From: Parus major
Taxonomy: Eukaryota; Chordata; Aves; Passeriformes; Paridae
Direction: 5' to 3'
NCBI RefSeq assembly: GCF_001522545.3
Contig: NC_031768.1
Coordinates: 89,030,431-89,094,430 of the forward strand
DNA length: 64,000 nt
The number at the start of each line of letters is the position of its first letter. The stretch's first letter is position 1. This document shows positions 29,101-44,100 of the stretch, in pieces. A program made the translations under genes and the position numbers. The notes under the pieces are model-generated. The model was not told where the DNA came from. It saw nothing but the letters and a program-made list of their open reading frames with translations, and made no database searches.

Positions 29101-32100
29101 GAGCACATGAAAGATAAGATTGGATGGAGAGGACGGAGCTTTAGAGAAGCACACTGCTTACATAGATCAATTTATCCTTGCAAAACTGGTAGAACTAGAA
29201 GCAGTAATGAATGAATACCTGTGCTCCCCTGCCAGCAAAACAGTACATGGCAAACTCACTTTTTTGGAGAAGACCCTGTTTTGGTAACCATGCAGCACCT
29301 CCAAGTACTCGAGGCAACACGGTCTATTTTTATTATGCTGTAATTACCTTTTACAACTTATGGAAAGATAAATTTTGGAAAATCTAGGTATTTTCCTGCA
29401 TAAAGAATACAAAGAAGATAATTAGGAGGGGCTGCTTGCATCATTGAAGGTTCTAGAGAACACAGCATCTAGCCTACATCAACAAATCAGTAGTGAAGCT
29501 TGTTAGAAAGCAGCTCTTATTTCACACATAGAAAGACAGACATTCTATTCTACTCTCAGGAAAATTGTTTGTTGTGGCTACTAAAATAATTTTTAAACAT
29601 TTATACAGAAGAATTTTTAAGTAATTAGAAAGTGAAACTTGGTGGAAGGTTCCAGTCCATAAAAAACTTTTGAATCTATTTCCCTACAGAAGAGAAACAT
29701 CCTGACTTCTGGAGGAAAGAAAATTACAAGTGCACATAAAATTAAAACATGTTGCTCACAAAAACTAAAGATGTTATCTACTCAATGTAGTAAACACAGA
29801 TATTCTAAACTACAAGATTCAAAAAGCTCTCCAATACGTCAATGTCACCAAAACAAAGTGAGAAACTGGAAACAACTAGGACTCTTTCCATCTGAATAAC
29901 TCCATCAAAATGATCATACTCTGGTGGAAACCATGTTTTCCAGCAGTACTTTTTTGCAGCAGAAACTACCAAACAGAGCTGAGCAGTCTCACAGGGGAAG
30001 AACAACCAAACATTCCAAAATGGAGACCTGGACGAAAGTTTTACCAGCAGACTGAATCCTGGTTACTATTTGAATCCTTGGTTTTATGTCCTTGGAAGGT
30101 AAACCTAGATTTTTACAACTGTGCCTATGAAGTTTGGTGCAGGCAGACAGGGAGTAAGAAAATGAGGCATCAGTTCAACCCAGGAGACAGAGCGATTAAA
30201 ATAATAATAATAATAATAAATAATTTGAGAACTGCGGTTACACTGCAGGCCTGTAACCCTGTTCTTAGCTACTGTTCTCTTGGTTTACTGAGATTGGTGC
30301 ATTTCACTTTACCAGAGGTTACAGGTCCCTCACAACATGAAGCAAATGTCTCAGAAACTGCAAGAAATACTTTGAGCTTTCCCAAAGAAGTTCCTCTTGC
30401 TGGAACTTCAGAGGAAACAGCAGAGAAAGTTTTTCATTTCTGTTGAGGCTTGTACTTGCAAGAAGCATAGATGTCTAGCCAGATTTTTGTATGTCTCTTT
30501 CCATTTCGTACCCACAACACAGGCACCTGGCTTAGCTTGTTAGAGAGCTATCATTCAATAGGCACTCATTATCTTTCCTATCGGTTCATCAGGTTTTGAT
30601 CTGTTTGAATTAACCTTGAAATTCTCACTGTGTTGAGCAGGAGGCTTGGTCTAGAGACCTCATCCTGTCCCTTCTCATCTAAATGATTCCACAGTTCAAT
30701 GAAGAAAATTTCTCCATAGAGTCTCAGGGCAAATCTCTTCCATTATTCTTGTCACAGGATGGAGGATATGGTGATCAAGCTTTCCTCATAAAAACAGCAA
30801 AATCTGAATTTTAGTGATTAAAGACTTTCTGTATTTAATGGAACTTCATAGATAAACAGTACACCAATTTTTTTTCTTTTATATGAAATATAATTACATG
30901 GCCTCTAACATTAATCTGATTCCTGATGTCCTGTAAAAAAACAGTTAATACTGCAAAGGCATTCACTGAAATTAATGGCTTTAAAAGATCTGGTAATATT
31001 TGCAAAACCAAGTAATTCTTCAAAATTAAGACAGCTATGTAAATGACCACACATACAAATGAAAAAAAATCTGCACTTACAGTTCTATTGCCTTGTTCCA
31101 CATGATAACATATCCAGAAAGAATGAAGGACTCAATATTTACAATGTGTGTATTTCCTCTCTCTGTTCCAACATAAAGCCATTTACTCTGGAAAGGTAGA
31201 TGGCAGTAAGTAATCCTGGAAAAGATAAAAAACCAAAACAACAAAATATAAGTGACTGAATACCACAGGAACAATATTTTTGAACACTTTTTCAGCTGAA
31301 AGAATTATTCTTTCTATTTTAAAACTTGAGAAAAGACTGCCCAGCAGGCATTCTGTAGAATATGCAGGTTCTGGGGGTCATCTCCAGGAAAATCATAAAA
31401 GAGAACATGAAACAAAACAGGGTCATCCTGGTTGCCAATATTAAGGGCAGGACAAAAGAGAAGCATCACTTGAGCACTGAACTAAGTCTATCTATCTCCA
31501 TGAGTATGTAAATTGCACTTTTGATAGTATTCAGGACTCTCAAGGAAGGCTTTCTTAGATCTTTTCTCAGAATAAGCAGATTATCCTGTCAAACAAACAA
31601 GGGTTTTGTGGACATCAGTGGGATTCATGTTTTGCACAACAGAAATATAACACCATAATTCACACAAGAAAACATTCATTTATTTGCCATCTGGAAGAGC
31701 AGGGCTTTAGATAAGAGCATTCATCAAAACTGAACTACCACAGACACACTGAACTCTACATTCATTATAAAGTGGTGAAAAAGTGCTACATTAGCTTGGA
31801 AAGATGTCATGATAATTTCTCATGATAATACATAAAAGTTTTCACAGATGACAAGTGAGTACTCGTTACTTTCATATTATGTTACTTTCATATTATGGTT
31901 ATTATATAGATATTACATACACTAAATCTATATGAGATGAGAAAACACTTGCTACTAAAATCTAACTGAATGCATACTACCTACAGAGACTGAAACTTAA
32001 TCCAACTTTATGGCACAGACTTGTAAATTTTGACCAAAAAAATCAGGTATTTTGCTTGGTATGTCATGTATTATTATATTTATCACTCAGTTCCACAAAC

Positions 32101-35100
32101 AGGCTATTTCTGGCATTTACATAAACACTTGATTTTTTTTTTTTTCCTTACCACCTTCAACCACCACAAAAGTACATATAGTATTTAAAACCATGAATAT
32201 CTGAAATTTTCCTTCTTATGGTACAGCAATTTTTCTGAATTTATTATAAAGGAGTGAGAGGGGTGTTGGCAATCTTTAAGTAATTTGGCTCTCTCAGTCA
32301 AGTCAAGTCCTCTGAGCAGTCCTTGCCACTCTTTAAGGAACTGTTCAGTAATTATACAAATTGAATATACTTTGTGTAATTGTTCCCTGTAAAGTACTCT
32401 AAACAAACAAAGAACTTCCAAACAGACTATACACAGTATTTGCATAGTTCTGTAGTTTTCCAAGTATCTAATAAACTGTCAGTACATTTAATGCTAAATT
32501 CATTGAAGAGAGGAAAATGACTTTTTTTGTACTTACGCATCACACTGGACTGAATACAGTTGAAATGTGGAGTCTTCACATTGTAATTTATGGAGAAAAT
32601 TATTGTGGAACCGTGGAACCCAGAATAAGGCTTACTCTTCACAGAAATCTTGTGGTTGATTAAAGTGAGGCCTAAATATAACATAGCCTCTGCTCTGTCC
32701 AGCTGTACAGTGCTCATTTTTACCATCAGTTGTTTAATTTTGACAATAATTCTGGAGTCTTTAGTGGAAAAAGCACCAGGTTTTTCAAGAGAATTGCTTT
32801 GAGAATGGGAGCTATATTTTAGTATGCATAACTGAAAATGCCTTCAAGCAGCAACATAGTACTGATATTGTGGGTGCAGTCAGACCAACAAAGATCCAAG
32901 AGAAACAACTGCAGAAGGTATATGCCACGTACATAAATCCTTGATGGAGTTCAAGTTATGAGCTTTATTCTTCTGCTCATAACAGGTGCAAGGAACCATT
33001 TGCCCTTTTGACTTCATAGCTTCAAACGGGAAGTTCTTTTACACATTTTTTCTGATCTTTTTCTTTTAAATTGAACAACTCTTTCTTTTGCTTTCTCTTC
33101 AGGTGTACCATTTCCTTCACTTTTGGTTAAATTCATATTTAGTCCATTCTTTTGTTGTTACTGTTTCATTTCTTGCATTTCTGTACTACCTCTACTCTTC
33201 TTTCTCGCACTGCAAAGCATATGGGTGCTGTGCTAGGTCCCAGCCCATAAAGAAACTTCTCTAGCTTATAAATCCTCTTAATCACTTCATGCTGAAGCTC
33301 ACCCAACACTTGTTTGTAGTAAGCTGTTAAATTACAGAAAGAGGAGATAATTTTGACTTGAAAGTGTTGAAAACGTAGCTGTCTAATGACTGACAAAAAA
33401 ATTGTAAGTTCCAAAGTTGGGACTTACTAGTTCCAACTTAGAGCCCTACTTGACTTGCACGCTGCTACTCCAATTTCTGGCAGTTGTGTCATCAGACTAA
33501 GCAGGTTCAAGTCCACCTAGGACAACACTATTTTTCAGTCTTCTATTAAATCCAATCACAAGCCACTATGGGGTACTGCAGAAAACTTGATCTCCCATGT
33601 GCAAGAATGAATCCAATATTAGGAATAAAGTTTCAACATCACCTCACACACTGTTTGAGGCTGCTTTTTGAGATTTCCTTCCATGTCATAATCTCTTGGA
33701 CACACTGCCACAACAACCAGCAGACAAAGTGGGTGTCTGCATTCCCAGATATTGCACAGCCTCCATTTGCCTGCCTTAGGTTTAAAATTACAAGAACATA
33801 ATGCTTTAAGAACAAGGTCCTACAGCAAGAGAAAAAAATCAGACCAATGTAGTAACTACTAATAAGTAGTTAGGCTATAAGTTACTAGCCTTAATATCTT
33901 CCTGGCCTCTCTGAAATCCCAGATATCATTCACTACTAAGCCTGGATGCACAATATGAAGCACCAAAAGAAAATGAGGTATTGCTAAACAGTGAAAAAAA
34001 ACCACCACAGCCACACCCTTTTTCTTAAGCCCAGCTGCTTCATCTTAAATAATTCCATTTTGTTCTGCCAAATTTATGGGATGGCCTGTTAAGAAAGTAT
34101 CCTGCATGTTCATTCTTCAACAAAGAAAAGTACCCTATGAGTCTTTATTGTTTACCCAAACTGTTATAAAACATTATGAAATGTCTAATTATGAAATGTG
34201 TAAATATCATTATGAAACCTTTTATAATATATGAGCTTATAAGAAAATAGCACTCCCTTAAAGACAATCCAGGTATAAAAACCCTATTAGAGCACAGGGA
34301 TTACTAGGCATTTTAATACAATATATTGCTAGGCTTCACCAAACAAAGCCATATGATTTTTGTATTCTCCTAAAACTCTTCACTTCTCTGAAGTAGTTTT
34401 TACATTATGTAATTTATTTAGCTTTTACATAATGTAAATTAAATTCAAACTGCTTTATATATTATTGACTTTTCACTTCTACAGAAAATATTAACTTGAC
34501 TTTGAGGCTTGGAAGCTTTGAAGCAAGACTCAGATTTTTAATGAACATCTTCCATCTCAGTAAGTACTGAAATTACATAACGATTTCTTCAAGAGAAAAC
34601 AATGAAGTCTCATACTGTAGTTTTCATTGTGGATGAAAGGTATTCCATTATATGACTCTATTAGTCATATATCCCACAAGCAAATTAAGATGTCTTTTGA
34701 TGCCATTACAAAAATGAGTCAATAAGCCAGAAAGAAAGAAAGGCTATTTTTCTTCTTAAGGAGTTAGGGGTTGTACTGAATTATGAAGCACTTCTGACAA
34801 AGTTTAATCAGATTGTCAATCTGATTGAGATAACGTACAACAAAATTAAATGGAAACTTGAGGATTTTCTCAATGTTGATCACTTAACAGAAAGTCAGCC
34901 AGAAATGTGGATATTATACATTCTTAGCAGTAAACCACAACATGAATCTTATTGATCATTATAAAAAATAGCAAAAAATTGATGAATTGATACCAAAAAA
35001 GGTGTTTCTGTGCTGCCAGAACAGTCTGAAACACTGTCAAATGACAAAACAGGATATAGAATATCCTGTAGGATACAGTAATTTTTACAAAATCAAGAGG

Positions 35101-38100
35101 TACTAACTAAAACACTTAAATAAGAATTTAGTAGGGAAAACTATTTTGCTAAGGTCCTAAAAACATGCCTTATGTAAGTAGTTAAACATATTATTTAAAT
35201 AAATTATGTAAGTAATATAAAAGATATAATGGAATAACTGAAAGAGGCATTGTCAAAACATTGAACTTTATTTTAGAAAGGAATATATTCTGACTGACAA
35301 ATCTTGAAAAGATATATTTTTCAGAAAATCACACCACTCTACAGTCTACCAACCATGGCCAAAAACTCACTGCGTATTAGTAGAATACTACAATGTTAAA
35401 ATAATTTAGAATGCTATAACCTCTAAAGTATTAGCAAAAACTCTTAGATTAGTTAAAAATCATCTTTATTATGTTAATTGTATTCCTGTAAGAAGAAGAA
35501 AAGATAATTTTGAGAATGCTTCTTTCTGCCTCTGCTTTGCTATTTTCGTTTTTCTATTTTTACTGTGAAAAGTTTTCCTGGAACACCATTGCTGGCGGTG
35601 AGTGGGGAGACCTGCTGAAGGGTGGAGAGTAAATTGCATTGTTGTCAAAATGAAAAACAGTTATTCCAACTAAATTATTTAGTTGCTCAATCATGGACAT
35701 CGAAACAATTAAATTTACACTATTGCTTTTCCCTTTATACAGATAATCTTAAATATGAACAAGCATAGAAACTGTGTATTCCTTATTCCCAGCTGACTGT
35801 CAGAGTTCAGTTTCTCTAAGTTCCAACAGAAAACAAACATTAGCTTGAACTCCCTTTCAGAATCCTACCAAAATAAACTACAGTGTCCAGGTTCTCAGGA
35901 AATATGGAAACCTCACAAATTTACAGGAAAAGAGGAAGATAAAACATGAAGGAGCATTAACTTGGGAACATGAGTAGCTGACAGGAAGCAAGCCCAGTAG
36001 CTGCAAGACACACTGGCCCAGCCTTCTGCTCTCAGAGACTCCTAAGGGATGACTGCCACTGTCTTACACAATGTACAGTGCATTGCCCTAGCATGGATGA
36101 ATTCAGCTGCTGAGAAAGTCAATCACCTCCTTAAGAAGGTTATGGCTATCAGAAGTCTACCTTTTCATTGCAATGATTATGGCTCTTTTCCTGACTCCAG
36201 GGATTTTCTCCAGCATCCTCTGGTGCTTTAAGCACTTTCCACTAATTTACACGATTTCCTTCAGCTGGTCATCCCCAAGAGCTGTTCTCTTGGTATTGCC
36301 ACTTGATAGACTGGGTATCATCCCTGGTACTTGCCAGTGACTAGCTGAAGTTCTGTCAGGTCCTCTTTCAAAGCAGCTCTTCAAAAGGATTCCTCTAGAG
36401 AGGAATCTGTGGCCTGCGTAGCCTTCAATGGATATTCACAACAGGGGAAAACCACTGCAGAAGCCCTTCCCTTCCTTCTTGACTTCTGCAGGTTTTCTTC
36501 ACTCCAACAGAAAAACTGCAGCTGCTAAGAAGGCTTCATGTCTTTGTTTCAGCCCTCTTCTCCCTCCATCAGCAAGCACAAATTATTTCCACGCAATTTC
36601 TTTTCTTCCCTCATACTCCCTTAATCTTTCAGTAATTTTGAACAGAATACAAAACAAAGCACACCAGACTCATCTAGTGCCCCCTCCTTCTCCAGCGGTT
36701 GAAAGTGGACTGAAGTCGCTTCTGGCTAGCCAGTATCCTCAGCAAGTGTAAGGTTACTTTTTGTCAGTTTAGTAGGGGATATTCAAACTGAGATTATTGC
36801 TTTAAGTCACAAAATGGACACAGGAAGAATTGGATATTCAGGCAAAGTAATTTGTAGCTGACCTGAAGTGCCTAAACAGAAGCACAGGTTAAAGCTACTG
36901 ACAATGAAAGAAAGGAGTTGTTTCCAGCAGATCTAGCAAAGGATGTAAATTATGAGCTACTTGGCCTCTGGAGGTATTTCATCTTCTTCCTGGTCTATAT
37001 ATAAATTTGGAGCTCATCAGCCGTGTGAGACATGTAAAAAACATGTACAATAGCAGCAATTCATGCAGTCTGCTATCCACATGATGTGTGCTGTAGACAT
37101 TTTAAAGACAGCAAAATGAATTGCTTTACATGAAGCAATTTAATATATGTTCCTACAAAAAAACATTAATGAAAAATGGAGTCAAGGCAGTGGTAACGTT
37201 TACTTTCTAGATTTCTACTTCCCAATGTTCCTTTCAAGTTTGGCATCTCAGACTATTCATCTTACCCAATCAGTCCACAGAGCAGCTTTATTTGTCTTTG
37301 TTTTGTACTGGTTTAGATACAAGTATTCATCACAGTCACTGCTGCTTGTACAACAGCAAAAATTTAATTTGTGGATTGGAATGTAAGAAATGAACCCTTG
37401 AGGTTCCTCTCTTCTGTTTAATACTGATTTAATCTGATTCCTTCAAATTAACTGCCACTTGAGCTAGAACAAATTACTATAAGATACCTCTTGATTTAAA
37501 GAATTTCAGTGATGGGAGATTCTCTACAAATGCTGAGGTACAACAAATCAGGATTCCACCTCTAAACTGTAATTTCAATACAAATTATCCTAAGTAAAGT
37601 ATACTTCTAGCTATTTGTGAACATCCTACATATAATTAAGACATCCTTCTCTCCCCCACCCCTACTTCAATTTCTACAAATTTTATGTAGAAGAAATGTT
37701 AAGAAAAATTTTTCACTTTAGAGTTTCATTTAAAGCCAACAGGCTTAAATACTGCTGAGATATCTAACACAAATCCTTATTTTGACAAAGCGAAAAACCT
37801 TATGCATCTATTTTCCATCAAATTATTTAGATATGATATCTGGCTGGTGGTCCACTGCTGTTTTCAAAGTGTTTAAGATGCAAACATTTTTCATGGTGTC
37901 CCTTACTTGAAGTATTATACATAAGAAACTTACAAGAATAAGAAACAGGAATACAAGAAGCACCAAAAAAAAATACACAAAATTTTAAGAAATGTAGCTG
38001 GAAAATTATTTATTTCTCAAGATATTTTGGTTTTGTCCCTTTTATTGGATCTATTGGCACATTCTGAAGCATTTTGTTTTTCAGAAATTGGGACTTATCA

Positions 38101-41100
38101 TTAATCCTTTAAAGTGTTAAAAACGAAAATACAAAGTTGAAGGTAAACTATAAGTATTAAACAGTTAAAACAATTGAGAATAAAAGTAGGCTGTGCCTCT
38201 GTTTCTTCAAAACCCAGAGCTTCCTGTGTAAACCTTCTAGATGGAAAATAACCCTAAAAGCCTGAAGTTAGGCCTATTCTTGACTTGTGAGCTTACTATT
38301 TCAAATGACTTTGCAATCACAACTGTAGTTAATAGCTTACAGCATCTAAAAATTACTTGTTTTAAGAAATGCTTATGCTAACCACAAAAAGATCAGTGTA
38401 GCAACTATATGAACATTTGTAATGGGTATCAACAGAAATTATTTACAAGCAGCTAACTCAAAAGAAACTAGAACAGATCAAAAAAAGCATGTTGAGAAAT
38501 ACATTAGATGTATTCCATTTGATTAAATTAGTAAACCCAGAGATGTCCCTTGAATGAAGAGTTAATTTATGTATTAAGATAAAATCTTATGAGGTTATTA
38601 TGAGCTCTTAACAAGGACAGTCGAGTCTACAGCATGCCACAAGACCTTTGGTTTTTCCCAGATTTATTTCTTACAACTAACCTTCTTACAACTCCACAGG
38701 AGGACATCCTGGCCTGTCCAGCATGCCGTAACACATAGACAAAGACAGCTGCACTATACTTCTATATATATAAGATACAGGCATTGAAATCCCCACCCTC
38801 AATAACTCCAAGACTATCTCCAGTAGCACTGCAGCAAGTTATGGGCATTATTTAAGCTCAAGAACAACTTAGAAGTCACTCCTGAAATCCCAGTGTGCAA
38901 GGGAATGTACAACTTTTGTAGGCTATTCTACACATAATTTGTTTAATTTTCAGAATGAGAGGAAATTACCTTCCTTCCTCTTGGGCAAATGCACAGCAAA
39001 GAGACAGCATCTTTTGTCAATTCCCTTTTATGATTTTGACTGCAAATTCACATGAGTGTCTCACCTGTAGGAGCAGCATCACTGACACTGACAGTGACAG
39101 TGACACTTTCTCCCTGCCTAGACCTTTAGTATTACACAACAGTAATGCCATGGATTGAACATGAACACTTGGTCCCAAGAGAAACAGATTAGGAAATTAC
39201 ATGGAAACTTTCTTAAATAGAAAAAGATGCTGGAAGAAACCAGAATACTTTTCACTGACTTCTAATTTGTTACTGATGCTGACTCAAGGTCATTACACAA
39301 CAAAAATGAGAATAAAACTTCCACAAAATCAGTGAGGTGAGAAAATTAATGAAACAGGGTGGGAAAACAGACTCTTGCTCTCATCTTCAGGGGAAAGACA
39401 ATGTACATGATTTTTCTCTTGTCTACTGGCTTGTGAAATCACTATTTCATATTTGCAATACTTCATTTGTCCTTCATAAATTTCCTTAAAGGATAAGTAA
39501 AAATGGGGTTGTATTACCAAATACAGTGACAGTGATGGGCAATACAGAGCAGAGTAAGAGCCACTAAGTTTCTTAGCATGAAAGAAAGCCGAATAACAAA
39601 AGCTGGAACAGGAGGATGAAGTTCTCAAAAGAGAAAGTTTTTGATATATTTAATTGATTTTGTAGCATCTGCATTAAAAAACCCAAACACCTAAGGACAG
39701 AGTTTCTCTCATCCCTTTACCCAACACTGAATACATAAATCAAAAATGCAGTTTTTGGTTCCCAGTCTCATAGTTCCAAAAAAGTAAACTGGGACCTAGC
39801 TCAAAGATGAAAGGCTGAAACTTGTCTTTTGTTTAACAGCTTGACTTCCCAGAGCTGCTAGAAAAGTAAACTAAAGATATGTTAGTATTTCACCCTCTGC
39901 TAGCTGCAGCATACACAAATCTGTGCTTATCATACATTCTTACTAAAAAAAGTTTAAACCTAATTTTATATCAATATCAATCAAGCTATTTTAAATGACA
40001 CGCTAAAATCAGGGTAAGACTGAAATACTGAAATTGACTTCAAAGAAAAAATAATTTTACATGTGTATGCTTTTTCTTTGTATGCACGCTTTTTTCCTTA
40101 ACAGCTTCCATCAATTAAAATCATGTAGACTTATTGGAGACCAGCTGTTCTCATTTGTTGCGCTTCAGTAGACAGGGACTCTGTGATTAATGGTCCTTGT
40201 TTTTCTGCAATCTGTAGTCTCTCTTCTCTTCCTGCTCATGTACTGTTTAATGATATAATCTCAACACTGACATTACTAGGTCTATTTCTGATTTACTGGA
40301 ATAATGCCCAGAGTTTATTGTGACAGAAGGAAAAGTATCCTAAATCACTGCATTGGGTTCTTGCTTGAAGCTGACATGTGTCTGGGCAGGAAAGAGGTGG
40401 TGTGGTTTCCAAGAACCAAATTACTTACTGGAACTGAATGGGTGCATGTTCTTCACTATTATAAGATATGACTGGAAATATAATTTAACAAAGGTCAAAG
40501 GAAAGATCTGAACAGAACTCTGAAAGATCTCTCAAAATGCTAATTTGAAAACTTCAAAAGAGAAAACCATATAATTCCCATATCTACATTGTAACTGTAA
40601 GAAGAAAATTCCAATTGATAGTGTAGACTGTTTATGCTGCCTGAACTGGCATACATTTAAAAGACTCCTTTTTGTCTCCTGTTGTCTAATATGATGCATT
40701 TTTGTATTACAGTATTGGGCCTCTCATTTTTTATGACTGACACTATGAAACAGTTGTTCAATGCATAGCTGTGAGTATATATTTTAAATTTTGCTCTCCA
40801 AACCTGGCCTCAGAGCAATTTGGCAACACAGCTGCTATGTGAAAACAACATAACGTTACCCTGTGTTTTCTCAAAAAAGTATAAATCTACTGACAAACAC
40901 ACTTTATTTTTTACAAAGCATTAGAAACAACCAGCACACTGCTCAGCATATGATGTAAGGTTTGACAGCATATAGCCAATGTTATGTGTCTTGCTAAGGT
41001 ATATTTTCCAGAAGGAAGAATACCAGGCAAACAATCACATGTGGCCAGGTGACACAAAATTTAAATAAACCAGGACATGTTTTTCTTCCCTACTGATGGA

Positions 41101-44100
41101 AACCAAAACTTCACAAAGATGTTTTTCAAAATGGAATTTTGAAGAGATGGGGGTTTTTTCTCAGAGAAATAATACAAGGAACTACAGCTGGAAAGAGCCA
41201 AGGAAAGACGCAGATTGGAAAAGTGGGATTTCTCAGGTCAGAGGGCCCTGTACTGTTAAGTTCTCAGGTAATTGTGCCAGCTACACATTTTTCTACAGCA
41301 GCTCTATGGACCATGATGGTTTCATGTGTGCACGTTAAGTGATTGGCTCTAAGTCATCTTTCTTGCCCTTCTGCTATCAAAGACAGCTGTTAGCTCTAAG
41401 AGTAACCCAGATGCAACATATTAGGCATTTTTGCCCTCAGAGAAGTTGCTTAACAAACACCTATAAAAGCAGATACTGTGGAATAATGCATTTAAGGACT
41501 TTTTAAATTGAAATGAAACTGACAATAATAATACTGGCAGAATCCTGATGGACTAAAAATTACTTTAGGGAAAGACTGTAAAAGCCACCATTTAGAAAGA
41601 ACAGAGATTCTTAAATTCAAGTTTGGATCTGGATATAAACAGAGATTCTTCTAATATTCTAGAATGAAAAGTATGACCAAGATGTCTGTGATCTTACTTT
41701 AGAGTAACATGTAATTTAAGCATAAAGAAACCAAACTGGTTATAGAATAGCCATCTTAAGCTGTTGCAGCACTTTTTCTGCAGTGGCACCAACTCTCAGA
41801 TTGCATTACAAATCCCACTGAAGATGGTAAGCATAAAAAAACTAAACCTGATAAAATAAAGTCACGTTGTTATCTCTGATGTAAAACTACAACTAACCAA
41901 GGTTTGAAGTCCTTCAAAATGTTTTGTCCTTCAAAAGGAAAAATTTTGATAGTTATAGTAAAATATGGATGGTAGGTTGACCAAAGGTAGGCTATTCCAG
42001 AATATCCCAATTATAGGAAACACATCATATGTCAATATGCTCAATACAGCACTTACTAAAAGCATCACTATAAAATTCTATTTTAAATGTGTATTTTACG
42101 CTTGGTTTCACTGACAAAGGAAATTTTTTATTGGATATTTGAGAGATTCTCAAGAATTAGTTTTAAAGGTGTTGTAATTTCACAAGTGATCTTGGTACTA
42201 ATACTAATGAAACCTTTTAGGGACACAATATTACAGAGGAAGGAAAATCTGCATGAGTAAAGTACAAGAAATGGAATTAAATATAAAATCCAAGGGCACA
42301 GCCTCAAACTTCAAAGAACTTGCACTTTAGGGTTAGAGTTTGTGATACAGAAGTGATGGAAAAAGATAATTTCAATTTTACTTGTCTTGCTTTGCTTCCA
42401 CTATTAAAGGCTCGCCCTGAAAAGCAGCACATTACCTGCCAGCTAGATATACATCAGGGAAGACATGTAATGGGTGTATTAGTCAATCACAGCAAGACCA
42501 CAAACGCTGGTAAGATGAAGCCACATAAAAGGAAGATGCCATTTTTGCATGCATCAGTAAACATATTCCTGCAGAGATTACAAATTAAAATGGTACTGTC
42601 AAGGGCCACAGCACAGATGGGACCCTATCTAGAATGTGTTTCCTTGATGAATCATCAGCTCAGAGAGAACTGATATGAGGAAAAAGGCCCAAAGAAAAGG
42701 AAAGGTAATGAAGACAAAATAGTGAAAAAAGCCCCACAAATCAAAAACCCAGGTTGTGAATGTGTACGAATGAGCTGTTTATCTGCAAAGAAAAGGCAAA
42801 ATATTTAAAATGCATGACAACGTGGATAGCAGAGTATCATATCAAATGGGAATTAAAGCCATAAAAATACGTTCAGTCTTGAAGCTGGAAGGTTTATTTC
42901 CATCAGAAGACTGAAGCTGACATGGAACAATTTTCCTGAAAAGCAAAGAGTGGATTTCAGCTTGAGCAGCTATATAACAGTGTAAGGCCTGGGTGGGGCA
43001 CTTTTGCATGTGGAGGAGCGTGGTGTTCCACACACGAGTGACACCAAGCAGGTGCCAGGGGCCGCACGTGCAGCACGGTCTCCAGGCTGTGTGGAGCTGC
43101 ATGTACCCCTTGGAAGCTGGATAAACACAGCCAGCTTGTTGTCACTGACAAGCCTGCAGGCAGCTCCCACTTGGTGGTTGCACCAACAGTGCAGAAGGAA
43201 GTTTTACTGTTAATGACCTTTCTGTTTGATAACAGGAATAATGCATACAGCTGTCTCCTTAAAAGAGAAACCTATGATAACTTGGATGACCAAAATGGAG
43301 TGATGCTTTCTATGGACAGGTTACCTGCTGACTGAAGGCCTGTGTGATGATGCCCAACTCAGGGCTCTCAGCATCCACAGGGTTGCAAGATTCCATGTGC
43401 TTTTCTGCCGTTCTTTGTAGTGCTAGTTCTAATAAATTGCACTTTGGATGCTAACTTACAGGGCCTTGAGTGCCTTTCTTAGTGGGATCATAAGGGATCA
43501 GCAAACCTTAATGCAAAACATCATCAGCTTGTTTGTTTAAGAAAGGAAGGTATATGAGTTCTCTGGTGTGCAGCTGAGGGAACCAGACTCAGGAGGTCCC
43601 TTCAGCTCCACTCCACTAGAAGGCTCACATGTCTACCAAAAAGAAAATTTTAAGGATAATATGAATTTTCATTCTATTTCAGTAGATTGCACAGTCTTAG
43701 AAATCTATCAAATCAAACCAGTTGATTCTTGGTATCAATGGGCCAATCTGTGTTTTGCATTTTTGCTCTTTGTTGATTGTTTAGCTAACCTGTGCTGAAG
43801 ACAAAGAAACCCCAAAATACTTTAGCTTGATTTCTTTTTATAACCAAGACAGTCTTCATTTCAGCTAGGCTGCATGACACTTCCCAGGATGAGCTTATGA
43901 ACCTTGCTTGATGAAAGAACTCTGATTAAATTGCAAGTGCATAAAACAGAGTTTGCAGCTATACGCTATTAACCAGGAAGCTCATTTATTAGCAGGGAAG
44001 CTATCACAAGAATCCAGTTCCTTGAACAGGAAGTGAGACAGAGAATCTACTTTAACTAAGCCACAAGTTCCCTAATACAAATGAACAGACACAGGTAGTG

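Larger units (their letters stand above)
20509..31080 (-). other. STXBP5L: STXBP5L intron, 10.6 kb
   Basis: Contains a pyrimidine-rich tract (about 20660-20860), a stop-poor patch at 22050-22980, an 11-base tandem duplication (28410-28431), a 178-codon plus-strand open frame (29910-30446) around an AAT repeat, and a small CR1 3' fragment (30630-30702). No exon of STXBP5L is missing between the flanking exons, because their phases join exactly. Confidence 0.8.

Noticed and set aside
31077..31274. 65-codon minus-strand open frame as an independent gene
   Set aside because: It is the STXBP5L exon at 31081-31215 plus intronic bases on both sides, with clean splice sites at the similarity edges.
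42320..42673. 117-codon plus-strand frame as a gene
   Set aside because: No similarity I can recognise and no supporting promoter or exon signals; consistent with chance in a long intron.
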